Source of the DNA: Oceanobacter sp045430275
Lineage (GTDB): Bacteria; Pseudomonadota; Gammaproteobacteria; Pseudomonadales; Oceanobacteraceae
Direction of reading: 5' to 3'
Length of the DNA stretch: 64,000 bases
NCBI GenBank assembly: GCA_045430275.1
Contig: JAILXU010000007.1
Coordinates: 124,001-188,000 of the forward strand
Positions within the stretch are counted from its first letter, which is position 1. The number at the start of each line of letters is the position of its first letter. The notes beneath the pieces are model-generated. The model made no database searches. It had not been told where the DNA came from and worked only from the letters and a program-made list of their open reading frames with translations. This document shows positions 29,371 through 37,798 of this stretch, in pieces. The translations under genes were made by a program, and so were the position numbers.

Positions 29371-30584
29371 ATTCGTTCAAATGGCTGGCATTGAGCTGGC
29401 TGAATGTGATCCGCAACACCCGCCGCAGCCTGATCTCCACCGGCATCATTGCGCTTGGCAGTCTGGCGCTGTTGCTGGCCGCCGGGTACGTCGCCGCCAC
29501 CTTTGAGGGACTGCGCGAAAGCACGATTCAGGGCGGCCTTGGGCATCTGCAAATCGCCCCGAAAAACGCCTTTGATGACCGTGAAGCCGATCTGCAAGGT
29601 CTGTCGCCGGAGCAAACCGCCGACATGGAAACGCAACTGAACGCCATGCCAGAAGTTCGCCTGACCACTCGCAGGGTGCTGTTTGAAGGACTGGTTTCCA
29701 GCGGCGACATCACCATTGCCTCGATGGGACGCGGCGTGGACATCGCCAATGAGCGCAAGATCAGCGTGTTTTCCCCCATTGTCGAAGGCCGCAACCTGAG
29801 CCGCCACGACGATCCGTTTTCGGCGGTTCTGGGCGAGCGGCTGGCAAACAACCTCAAAATCAACATTGGCGATTCGGTGACCGTACTGGCCACCACGCGT
29901 TATCAGGGCATCAACGCCATTGACGTAACCGTGGTCGGTTTTAACCGCTCGGGCATCCCGGAGCTGGACGAGCGTTTCATTATGATGCCATTGGAAGCGG
30001 CGCAGATTCTGACCGACAGCGAACAGGTCAACCGGATTGTGGTGGCGCTGAATCAAACCGCCGATACCGACACCGTTGCTGAACGCGCACAGGCATTCGA
30101 GAACACCAGCACCCAAACCTGGGGCGAGCTGTTCCCCTTTTACCAGTCCGTGGTCACGCTCTATAAAAATATTTTCGGGGTGATGGGCGGCATTATCTTT
30201 GTGGTGGTGTTTTTGTCGGTCTCCAACACCATGGTGATGGTGATTATGGAGCGCGTGAACGAAAGCGGCACCTTACGGGCGTACGGTTTCTCACGGGCGC
30301 GGGTGATCGGGCTGTTTACCCAGGAAGGCATCATCGTGGGCGTCGCCGGAGCCTTGCTGGGCCTGATCGTTGGCAGCGTGCTGATTCTTCTGATCAACAG
30401 CGCCATGATCCAGATGCCACCGCCTCCGGGGCGTTCAACCGGCTATCCACTGGTGCTCAACTGGGAGCCACTGGCTGCCATCGGCATCTTTATCAGCATG
30501 AGTCTGTGCGGCGCACTGGCGGCCTGGTTTCCGGCCCGCAAGATGACCCGATTATCCATCACAAATGCACTGAACCACTTCTGA
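29367..30584 (+). CDS. FtsX/MacB-type ABC permease
   Basis: This inner-membrane permease of 405 residues has the four-helix LolC/E-like layout. One membrane segment lies near residues 20-42, then a periplasmic domain of about 230 residues, then three segments near 265-292, 312-345 and 370-395. The mechanotransmission-type ATPases that pair with this class work on substrates in or near the membrane rather than carrying them through a channel. ATP is supplied by the ATPase gene that overlaps it upstream. The cargo is unknown; lipoproteins or lipids are plausible from the LolA-like neighbour. Confidence 0.9.
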   Translation: MNSFKWLALSWLNVIRNTRRSLISTGIIALGSLALLLAAGYVAATFEGLRESTIQGGLGHLQIAPKNAFDDREADLQGLSPEQTADMETQLNAMPEVRLTTRRVLFEGLVSSGDITIASMGRGVDIANERKISVFSPIVEGRNLSRHDDPFSAVLGERLANNLKINIGDSVTVLATTRYQGINAIDVTVVGFNRSGIPELDERFIMMPLEAAQILTDSEQVNRIVVALNQTADTDTVAERAQAFENTSTQTWGELFPFYQSVVTLYKNIFGVMGGIIFVVVFLSVSNTMVMVIMERVNESGTLRAYGFSRARVIGLFTQEGIIVGVAGALLGLIVGSVLILLINSAMIQMPPPPGRSTGYPLVLNWEPLAAIGIFISMSLCGALAAWFPARKMTRLSITNALNHF

Positions 30585-30594
30585 GGCCACCACT

Positions 30595-31395
30595 ATGATC
30601 CCTGTTCTGTCTGCCATCACTCGAAAGACAATACAACCGCTGGTGGCTAGCCTGTTGCTGTTTCTCTCATCTTCTATCTCCGTCAGTGCCATGGCTGATA
30701 CAGCCGATGACACTGCGACGACCGCTGCCGAAGTCAAGCAACGCATTCAGCAAGCGGATACTGTGCGCTCACGCTTCAACAGCGGCGAGTTGCTGTCTGA
30801 GATCACCCTGTATCGCAACGACAAGGCGGTGGAATCCAACCGCTATCAGGTGCAGTTTAATGACAACGGCGACAGCCGTGTCAGCATGCAGGACACCCGT
30901 TCCAAAGGGCAAAAAGTGCTGCTGTTGAAGAACGCCATGTGGCTGTTTGTGCCCCGCACCCGCAAGGCGATTCGCATCACCCCAATGCAACGCCTGATGG
31001 GACAAGCCAGCTACGGCGATGTCGCCAGCCTGAGCTGGGCCAAGGAATACCGCTGGGATGGCCAACCGCTGCTGGCCGAGACCGATGACAACGGCTCCAA
31101 CAGGGTTCGAATTGGCCTGATCGCCGACCGCCAGTCGGCCACTTACCGTCGCATCCAGTTATGGCTGGATGCCAACAACAATCATCCCATCAAAGCCGAT
31201 TTCTTCCTCGCCAGCGGCAAACAGATGAAGTCCGCCCACTACCAGATTGAACAACTGGATGGCCTGCCGTTTGTGCGCACCACTCGATTCCTGACACCCG
31301 GCAAGAGCAAGCAATACACCCAGATGACGGCCAGTGATCCAGTCGAGGCGCAATTCCCGGCCAGCCTGTTTACACGTCAGGGGTTTATCCGATGA
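30595..31395 (+). CDS. LolA-like outer-membrane lipoprotein-sorting protein
   Basis: A signal peptide (LVASLLLFLSSSISVSAMA) precedes a mature beta-rich domain of the LolA/LppX fold class. Features seen include RFNSGELLSEITLYRNDKAVE, KVLLLKNAMWLFVPRTRKAIRITPMQRLMGQASYGDVA and the late PVEAQFPASLFTRQGF. At 266 residues it is longer than LolA and resembles the family often annotated as outer membrane lipoprotein-sorting protein (LolA_like), which is commonly encoded beside FtsX-type permeases. It probably shuttles a lipidated or hydrophobic molecule across the periplasm. It overlaps the following barrel gene by 4 bp. Confidence 0.85.
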   Translation: MIPVLSAITRKTIQPLVASLLLFLSSSISVSAMADTADDTATTAAEVKQRIQQADTVRSRFNSGELLSEITLYRNDKAVESNRYQVQFNDNGDSRVSMQDTRSKGQKVLLLKNAMWLFVPRTRKAIRITPMQRLMGQASYGDVASLSWAKEYRWDGQPLLAETDDNGSNRVRIGLIADRQSATYRRIQLWLDANNNHPIKADFFLASGKQMKSAHYQIEQLDGLPFVRTTRFLTPGKSKQYTQMTASDPVEAQFPASLFTRQGFIR

Positions 31396-32822
31396 TGCAA
31401 TCTTCGGCCTTCAAATCAGAACCAAATAAAGATAACGGTATAACCCTATCAGATCAGCCTTTACGAGCTTCAATGACCATAGCTTTGGCTGTGAAACTGC
31501 TGATTCCCATCTCTTTTACTCTGCCCACCCCAACGGTTCTCGCGGACGAATGGGCCACAGCTCTCATACCCACCACCATCACGCCCGCCACCCGAATGGA
31601 ACATCGGCAACAGCGGACAGAAGCCGATCAAACCGCGTGGCATACGCAATTGACTGGCGAGCATCGCTGGTACAACTGGGCCGCCGTCTGGCAACTTCAG
31701 CATCAACAACGGCTGGATACCGACGGCTCCCGCACCGAACGTCAGCTAGCAGAACTGTCGTGGAATCCGGCCCTGAACAATCAACTGTCGTTGCGAATTG
31801 GCAAATTCAGCCAGGACATTGAACGCTCAACCCTGTTTCAGCCACTGGGATTTTTTCAGACGCCCGCCGCACCGTTCGACAGCTTTGCCAGCATCGAAGG
31901 TGTCTGGATGGCCAGTCTGACCTGGTGGATTCACGACAGTGATGAACATCAGCAGCCGAGCTGGCTGGACGGCTGGATCATCACGCCGATCATTGCCCGC
32001 AATGCGCCTGAACAATTCCCGGCAACCGCCGCACAGCGCCTGCCCGATCAAGAGCGCTCACCGCATCAATGGGGATTGGTGATGGAGCGGGATTTCGACA
32101 GCCTTTCCACCACTCTGCTGGCGCAGCAGTTTCAGGGGCAAAAAGCCGGGCTGGGCTTTGGCTACAGTTGGGTGTCTGGCACCAGTTGGCAGTTTTCCGG
32201 CAGTGGTTTTGTGCGCGAAGGCAGCCGGTATCTGGCGGGCTATAATCGGGCATCCGGCATATTGAACCAGTCGGTTGAGCAACTGCAGGCATCCGCGCCC
32301 GCACTGCCAGACACCAGCACACCGTCACCCTATCGCTCACAGCAGCGCGGTTATTTTCCGCGACTTTCTCAGGGCATTCAGTGGTCTGGATTGTCACAAA
32401 CCCTGATGCTTGAACTGCATTACGACCGCCGCAAACTGACACGACGGGAACAAAAAGCGCTGTATCAGAACACGGATAGCGCCAGCACCAGTGCCAGCGC
32501 GTCTTCAACACCCATGACACAGGAAGTGGCAACGGCTCTTGGCAATCTGGGCGACGCCATTCGCCTGCTGAGTAAAGATCGCCACCAGCAACGCTATCTT
32601 TACGGCAACTATCGCTGGGAAGATACCGAGCAACAATGGAGCGCGTCGCTGCTGTTAGGTGCCGATCACAGTCACTGGTCGCAAATCCGTTACACTCGTC
32701 ATATCAACTGGAGCCTGTCGCTGTGGGCAGAGATGGATCGCTTCTCAGGCAACGACAGCACAGAATTCGGGCGAGTGCCCTGGCAATCCATCTACCGTTT
32801 GGGGGGACAATGGGTATTTTGA
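31392..32822 (+). CDS. Probable outer-membrane beta-barrel of transport operon
   Basis: The 476-residue protein has a hydrophobic N-terminal region ending near VLADEW, probably a signal peptide starting at an internal methionine. Many short amphipathic strands with aromatic girdles follow, and it ends in GGQWVF with a terminal phenylalanine, as in Bam substrates. No family name can be given with confidence. Coupling on both sides (4 bp with the LolA-like gene, 13 bp with the kinase gene) ties it to the transporter. It would supply the outer-membrane end of a trans-envelope route. Confidence 0.7.
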   Translation: MMQSSAFKSEPNKDNGITLSDQPLRASMTIALAVKLLIPISFTLPTPTVLADEWATALIPTTITPATRMEHRQQRTEADQTAWHTQLTGEHRWYNWAAVWQLQHQQRLDTDGSRTERQLAELSWNPALNNQLSLRIGKFSQDIERSTLFQPLGFFQTPAAPFDSFASIEGVWMASLTWWIHDSDEHQQPSWLDGWIITPIIARNAPEQFPATAAQRLPDQERSPHQWGLVMERDFDSLSTTLLAQQFQGQKAGLGFGYSWVSGTSWQFSGSGFVREGSRYLAGYNRASGILNQSVEQLQASAPALPDTSTPSPYRSQQRGYFPRLSQGIQWSGLSQTLMLELHYDRRKLTRREQKALYQNTDSASTSASASSTPMTQEVATALGNLGDAIRLLSKDRHQQRYLYGNYRWEDTEQQWSASLLLGADHSHWSQIRYTRHINWSLSLWAEMDRFSGNDSTEFGRVPWQSIYRLGGQWVF

Positions 32823-33913
32823 AAGACAGGCCGACCATCACATCCATGCTCACATTTCCACGTCAGCCACAGTCTGAATTTCTGGTCTCGCTTGGCATTC
32901 TGGCACTGATCAATCTGGGCATTACGCTGATTATCTTTACCCTGATGGAGTGGCGTTTTTTCTGGACGATTTTTGGAGCAGCCAACGGCATTGGAATCGG
33001 CTGCTTTCTGGTGACGCGCACCACGGTCAAATATTTTTACCCGCGTTTTGGCAGCGATATTCGGATTATGCTGGCGGCCCAGCCGTTGGCCGCTCTGGTT
33101 GGCAGCGGTTTCGGACATTTGTTTTTATTCGGCTACCAACCCTTCTACCAGACGTACACCACCGCCATTCTGTTTGGCATTCCCGCTTCGCTGGTGTTTT
33201 ATTTTCTGTCGCGCATCAGCGAGGCCAAAGTGGCCAGCCAGGCGGCCAAAACCGAGCAGGAAAAGGCACACAAGCACGCTGTACAAATGGAACTGCGGAC
33301 ACTGCAAAACCAGATCGAACCGCACTTTTTGTTTAATACGCTGGCCAACATCAGCGCCCTGATCGACTTTTCTCCCGCTCAGGCCAAAACCTTGTTGACG
33401 GAATACACCGAATTTCTGCGCGACACCATGCGCGTTTCAACCCAGACCCTGTGGCCGCTTAAAGACGAAATCAGCATGATTCAGCGCTACTTGCGGATTC
33501 AGCAGGTGCGCTTTCCCAATATCCACTTCTCGGTAACGATGGCCGACGAACTGGGCAACATCCGGATTCCTCCCCTGCTGCTGCAACCGCTGGTCGAGAA
33601 TGCCTTTGTGCACGGACTGTCACCCAAGGGCAACATTGGCCAGATTGATATTCAGTGCCAGGTGACGGCAGGCGATGTGCTGGAGATTCGGGTCAGCGAT
33701 AACGGCGTGGGGCTGGAGCAAAACGCCTCCAGGCAACAGGGCCTCCCCAACACGCCAAGCCAAACGTCCGGCGAGCACGTCGCGCTGAACAATATTCGCG
33801 CACGGTTGAACAGCCATTACGGCGACAATGCCAGTCTGACGCTCGGCGATGCCAAGCCCGGCGTCATATCAACCATTCAGATTCCCCTCCACAGCACGAG
33901 AGAGACGCCATGA
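32810..33913 (+). CDS. LytS/YehU-type sensor histidine kinase
   Basis: I start this at the ATG at 32810, behind a GGGGGGAC ribosome-binding site inside the previous gene (367 aa). About four membrane segments occupy residues 20-135. A short coiled linker comes next, then the His_kinase box EPHFLFNTLANISALID with the phospho-accepting His near residue 171. An HATPase domain follows, with the N-box LLQPLVENAFVHG near 260 and the G-box SDNGVGL near 298. This kinase class pairs with LytTR regulators, and the next gene is one. The signal is unknown, but membrane location next to an envelope transporter suggests cargo or envelope sensing. Confidence 0.93.
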   Translation: MGILKDRPTITSMLTFPRQPQSEFLVSLGILALINLGITLIIFTLMEWRFFWTIFGAANGIGIGCFLVTRTTVKYFYPRFGSDIRIMLAAQPLAALVGSGFGHLFLFGYQPFYQTYTTAILFGIPASLVFYFLSRISEAKVASQAAKTEQEKAHKHAVQMELRTLQNQIEPHFLFNTLANISALIDFSPAQAKTLLTEYTEFLRDTMRVSTQTLWPLKDEISMIQRYLRIQQVRFPNIHFSVTMADELGNIRIPPLLLQPLVENAFVHGLSPKGNIGQIDIQCQVTAGDVLEIRVSDNGVGLEQNASRQQGLPNTPSQTSGEHVALNNIRARLNSHYGDNASLTLGDAKPGVISTIQIPLHSTRETP

Positions 33914-34644
33914 AAGCGACTGCCCTGCTGGCCGATGACGAACCGCTACTGGCGCATTCACTGGCCAGCCAACTGCGCACTTTATGGCCAGAGCTGGAAG
34001 TCGTCGCCGTGTGTTACGACGGCCAATCTGCACTCGACAGCATTCACAGCCACCAGCCGGACATTGCCTTTCTGGATATCAATATGCCGTTCCTGAATGG
34101 GATGGATATTGCCAGGCGGCTGAACCAGAGCGGCCAGCCACAACCACTGCTGGTGTTTGTCACCGCCTACGACCAGTACGCCATCGAAGCCTTCGAGCAA
34201 CAGGCGCTGGATTACCTGCTCAAACCCGGCACCGAAGCGCGGCTGCACAAAACCATCGAACGGCTGCAACAACGACTCTCGGAAAAAAGCCCGGAAAACC
34301 CGGCACCCGATACCGATTACCGCACTCATTTGTCGGTCAGCGTCGGACAAAAACGGCTGCTGCTATCGGTGGCGGATATCGCCTACTTCCAATCCGATGG
34401 CAAATACACCCGCGCCATCGGCCCCAACGCCGACTATCTGCTGAACGAACCACTGAAACAACTGGAAACCGAACTGCCGCCGGATACCTTCTGGCGCATC
34501 CACCGCAGCGCCATTCTGAATACCAGCTTTATGGACTACAGCACCCGCACGGAAACCGGCAGGCTAGAAGTGTTTTTGAAAGGAATGAATGAGACGCTGA
34601 TCGTCAGCAGGAAGTACTTGCACCGGTTTGTGGTGGCGGGGTGA
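33910..34644 (+). CDS. LytTR-family response regulator
   Basis: The receiver domain covers residues 1-120, with acidic Asp9/Asp10, phosphoacceptor Asp56 in FLDINMPFLNG, and the conserved Lys in DYLLKPG near 109. A LytTR DNA-binding domain covers about 140-244 (LLLSVADIAYFQSDGKYTRAI, then FWRIHRSAILNTSFM). LytTR proteins bind direct repeats, and such repeats lie in front of this operon at 27892-27933. It overlaps the kinase by 4 bp and is the last gene of the operon. Confidence 0.94.
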   Translation: MKATALLADDEPLLAHSLASQLRTLWPELEVVAVCYDGQSALDSIHSHQPDIAFLDINMPFLNGMDIARRLNQSGQPQPLLVFVTAYDQYAIEAFEQQALDYLLKPGTEARLHKTIERLQQRLSEKSPENPAPDTDYRTHLSVSVGQKRLLLSVADIAYFQSDGKYTRAIGPNADYLLNEPLKQLETELPPDTFWRIHRSAILNTSFMDYSTRTETGRLEVFLKGMNETLIVSRKYLHRFVVAG

Positions 34645-34750
34645 GGCAATATTGGAAGATGGGAAACGTATCTGTCAGTGCAGGTTCACAGGTTGAGCCT
34701 GAGCTGATACAGAGCTTTGAACGTTCTCATCATCGTTCTTGTTGGCATTG

Positions 34751-35173
34751 CTAGATTTCACCACTGAACTCTCGGTTACAGAATTTAAGCCTTAATTGCC
34801 TTTCATTCTCATATTCAATACCCACAACACGGTTAATTATTTGCGTGTTAGACAGCTTTTTCTCGGCCAAGAAGGTTGATGAAAATACCTCTATGTTTGG
34901 CGCAACCTCGTCATACGGATCAAATACATTAATGTACCCCAGATACTTTTGCTCTACTTTCTGACCATACGGATTAATATGTGACACATCACTGGCATAG
35001 GCAATAGCTTCTTTTTCGCCTTTAGATATTGCCTCATCGAATGTGCGCGCTTTTAACGTAATTATACGCTCTTCGATAAGAACCAGGTCATCACGGTAAT
35101 CATCGTTTACCTTTTCAGGCTTTCCGATCGTATCTGTTTGATACAAAGTTTTGACTGAGTAGACTTTCCACAT
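34751..35173 (-). CDS. DUF4288-like protein
   Basis: A 140-residue soluble protein with the pattern of DUF4288 proteins: YSVKTLYQ at the start, LVLIEERIITLKARTFDEAISKGEKEA around residues 30-57, then NPYGQKVEQKYLGYINVFDPYDE and IEVFSSTFL. The family function is unknown; many members are found singly and may be linked to immunity or to secreted toxins in other bacteria. The coding DNA is visibly richer in A+T than the genes on both sides, which suggests recent acquisition. It is convergent with the response regulator and has no operon partner. Confidence 0.65.
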   Translation of the reverse strand: MWKVYSVKTLYQTDTIGKPEKVNDDYRDDLVLIEERIITLKARTFDEAISKGEKEAIAYASDVSHINPYGQKVEQKYLGYINVFDPYDEVAPNIEVFSSTFLAEKKLSNTQIINRVVGIEYENERQLRLKFCNREFSGEI

Positions 35174-35284
35174 ATCATTCCTGAAACCAGCTTGTATACG
35201 TAAATCTTCTGTAATATCAAACCATAATCAGAGGCCAAAAATTCTGGCGTCATGGGTGATTGCGGTTGGGCTTGTTACGTATTT

Positions 35285-35497
35285 TCATATCTTAAGGCAG
35301 CTCTGATTGAAGTAGTGTCCATATACTTCATACTTCCAGATCTGGCGTTGTTGCTCTGAGGTGAGCTCAAGCTGCGAGGGCACTGGTGGGGTATCGAGGT
35401 TTGATAGCCCCCACCAGTAGATAAGCATTGGGCTGAGTGCCAACAGCACGATCACCGCTAGCAACAGGGATGATGTCCATATCAGAAATATCTTCAC
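35285..35497 (-). CDS. Small membrane protein, unknown
   Basis: A 70-residue frame with one strong N-terminal membrane segment (LIWTSSLLLAVIVLLALSPM region) and a short outer part ending NQSCLKI. It begins with GTG three bases after the stop of the EamA gene, so translation may be coupled. The part after the membrane segment (LTSEQQRQIWKYE) looks like the beginning of a longer extracytoplasmic protein, so it may be a truncated gene remnant. No family is recognised. Confidence 0.4.
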   Translation of the reverse strand: MKIFLIWTSSLLLAVIVLLALSPMLIYWWGLSNLDTPPVPSQLELTSEQQRQIWKYEVYGHYFNQSCLKI

Positions 35498-35499
35498 GT

Positions 35500-36363
35500 T
35501 CAGGCGTCCTTGTCTTTTCCTTTCATCAATACAAACACCGCGATGCCACCCAGTACTGCTATGGATGCCAGCATCAGGCGCAGGGTAATGGCTTCATCCA
35601 GCCAGATCAGGCCGCCAACGGTGGCGATAATCGGCACGCTTAACTGCACAATGGCAGCAGTGGTCGCTTGCAGTGCTGGCAGGGCAGCGTACCAGATGGC
35701 GTAGCCAATGCCCGAGGCGATGGCACCGGATGCAATCGCCAGCATTACACCGCTGCTATCAAGGTTGATATCACCGATAAACAACAGGCTCAGCGCTGCC
35801 GTCATGGGCACGGCACGAATAAAATTACCGCCGGTATTGTAGAGTGGATCACCGCCCTGACGGCCACGCAGAGAGTACACACCCCAGGCGATGCCCGCCG
35901 CAACCATCAACAGCGCCGCCAGCAACGACGGCGATTCTGCACCGGGAAGCAGCAGCCCAATCAATCCGGCGAACGCCAGCGCATAACCGCCAATTTGCCA
36001 GCGCCCGAGCTTTTCACCGGCAATCAGACCGGCGCTGATCATGGAAATCTGCACCGCACCGAACAGCAGCAAAGCCCCACTTCCTGCAGGCAGGTTGATA
36101 TAGGCGAAGGAGAACCCGGCGGCGTAGATAAACAACATCAGCGCCGATAACCAGTCACCGCCCACCGCAGGCTTGTCAGCGGTTTTGTTGCGCTGCAATT
36201 GAAGCAACAGCCACAACATCAGCGCGCCGGAGATCAACCGCAAGCTGGTGAAGCTGCCTGCGTCAATGTCTGTCTCGGCCAGTGCAGCACGGCACAGAAT
36301 GGAATTTCCGGCAAAGGCGATCATGCCCAATGTGGTCAGGGTAACGAGTTTGAGCTGGGACAT
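35500..36363 (-). CDS. EamA-family (DMT) transporter
   Basis: This inner-membrane drug/metabolite transporter has two tandem EamA repeats, about ten hydrophobic segments in 287 residues. The first repeat includes MIAFAGNSILCRAALAE; the second includes AIASGAIASGIGYAIWYAALPALQATTAAIVQLSVPIIA, typical of the second EamA unit, at about residues 205-245. I use the ATG at 36363; the frame is open to 36507 but that part lacks family similarity. The substrate cannot be told from sequence. It is divergent from the Dyp peroxidase. Confidence 0.88.
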   Translation of the reverse strand: MSQLKLVTLTTLGMIAFAGNSILCRAALAETDIDAGSFTSLRLISGALMLWLLLQLQRNKTADKPAVGGDWLSALMLFIYAAGFSFAYINLPAGSGALLLFGAVQISMISAGLIAGEKLGRWQIGGYALAFAGLIGLLLPGAESPSLLAALLMVAAGIAWGVYSLRGRQGGDPLYNTGGNFIRAVPMTAALSLLFIGDINLDSSGVMLAIASGAIASGIGYAIWYAALPALQATTAAIVQLSVPIIATVGGLIWLDEAITLRLMLASIAVLGGIAVFVLMKGKDKDA

Positions 36364-36499
36364 GGTTTGCCTGCTGTTCTGGTGTTTTGGATCAAAGGCC
36401 AATAGCAAATAGACTGTCGCTATCAGTGCCATACTTGGTTCTGCACAGGCTCGGGTGTAGTGTGGAATCACCGTGATGAATGCCACAGGGAGCTTCCCC

Positions 36500-37390
36500 A
36501 TGACCATACCCCAAGCCGATATTTTTGTTGAAGGCAGTCGCCATTTTTATCATTTGGAATACCAACTGGACAGCTCGGTTTCTGAGACAGTCCTTCGCAC
36601 TGCACTGGCCAAAGCATCAATCAGGAACCCGAGCATTCAACAGGTTGTCGCCTTCGGTAAGCGAGCCTGGGATCGTTTGCAGCCTGCCTGGGCACCGGCA
36701 GACCTGGCGGATTTTGAAACCATCAACGGTGTCGATGGCCACACCGCGCCTTCGACCCAATCGGATCTGTTCTTCTGGATTCACGGTCAGAACAGGGATG
36801 ATGTATTTGATCAGATGTTAACGATTCAGGCCGCACTGGCAGGCGTTGCCACAGTTACGCTGGATCTGGCCGGATTTCGCTATCACGACGACCGCGATTT
36901 AATCGGCTTTGTCGATGGTTCAGCCAACCCCAAAGAAGACGCCCGCATGCTGGCGGCGCTGATCCCGGAAGGACAGCCGGGTGCCGGAGGCAGCTACGTG
37001 TTGGGCCAGCAGTGGGTTCACAATCTGGCGGCGTTCAACCGATTGCCGCTTGAACAACAGGAAAAGGTGGTGGGTCGCACCAAGCAGGACAGCATTGAGC
37101 TGGAAGGCGACGATATGCCGAACAATTCTCACGTCAGCCGCACTGACGCCAAGGTCGATGGCACGGCGATGAAAATTTACCGCCGCAGCGCGCCGTATGG
37201 CAATGCAACGGAACACGGCTTGTACTTTCTGGCGTTTGGCTGTGAGATTCGCCGTTTTCAGGTGCAGCTTGATCGGATGTACGGCATCACTAACGACGGC
37301 CTGCACGACCAGTTAATCCACTACTCCAGCGCCAAAACCGGTTCCTACTGGTTTGCGCCGTCACAGACGGATCTGGAGGCACTGTTATAA
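36500..37390 (+). CDS. Dyp-type heme peroxidase
   Basis: A dye-decolorising peroxidase uses heme and hydrogen peroxide to oxidise a broad range of substrates. I choose the ATG at 36500 because GGGAG lies seven bases upstream (296 aa). The family hallmark GXXDG appears as GFVDGSANP near residue 140, whose Asp is the catalytic acid. The proximal heme His is expected in the NNSHVSRTDAK segment near 212. Size and the lack of a Tat signal peptide point to cytoplasmic type B. No encapsulin gene is next to it. A hairpin follows the stop. Confidence 0.93.
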   Translation: MTIPQADIFVEGSRHFYHLEYQLDSSVSETVLRTALAKASIRNPSIQQVVAFGKRAWDRLQPAWAPADLADFETINGVDGHTAPSTQSDLFFWIHGQNRDDVFDQMLTIQAALAGVATVTLDLAGFRYHDDRDLIGFVDGSANPKEDARMLAALIPEGQPGAGGSYVLGQQWVHNLAAFNRLPLEQQEKVVGRTKQDSIELEGDDMPNNSHVSRTDAKVDGTAMKIYRRSAPYGNATEHGLYFLAFGCEIRRFQVQLDRMYGITNDGLHDQLIHYSSAKTGSYWFAPSQTDLEALL

Positions 37391-37798
37391 ACCCCTGAAG
37401 CCATTCATTGGAGGTGATCCGCTCACCTCCTACTTTTACAGGCATGCTGGAAACGGCCATCTCACTTCAAATATGACATTTCGAGCCATCCCAAAAAAAT
37501 CCCAATAAACAACTGCTCAAAATGTGACCGACTGAAATTTTTATTTCAAATTTATGTACATATGGTTTCAGTTATATTTCTAAAATATTTCTTCAGTGTT
37601 ACAGTGCGCGCCATCAAGAGAGTGTGGTGGAGTGTGTTGTGGCAGCCTGGCTGACAACAGACCACTAACCGTACGTGGTTGCCGGTGCAGGATTTATTCC
37701 CCGGCTAATTCTTCCTGGTTTTCTTGATCTCTCGGAGCCATCTGGTTTTACCGGACTCCGAATATTTCATCCAACGACGACCCTGGAGATCCACGGCA
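37391..37798 (+). other. Long gap with porin leader region
   Basis: This 408-bp gap separates the peroxidase from the porin. It opens with a hairpin (37410-37430). It then becomes strongly A+T-rich at about 37490-37600, which is where the porin promoter and regulator sites should lie, and returns to higher G+C near the start codon. I cannot assign a promoter or a riboswitch. The frame of the porin is open back to 37724, but the signal peptide starts at 37799. Confidence 0.5.
37410..37430 (+). terminator. Hairpin after Dyp peroxidase
   Basis: Perfect 8-bp stem GGAGGTGA/TCACCTCC with a five-base loop, 20 bases after the stop, followed by TACTTTTAC. It is a likely terminator with a short T-tract. 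Confidence 0.6.
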
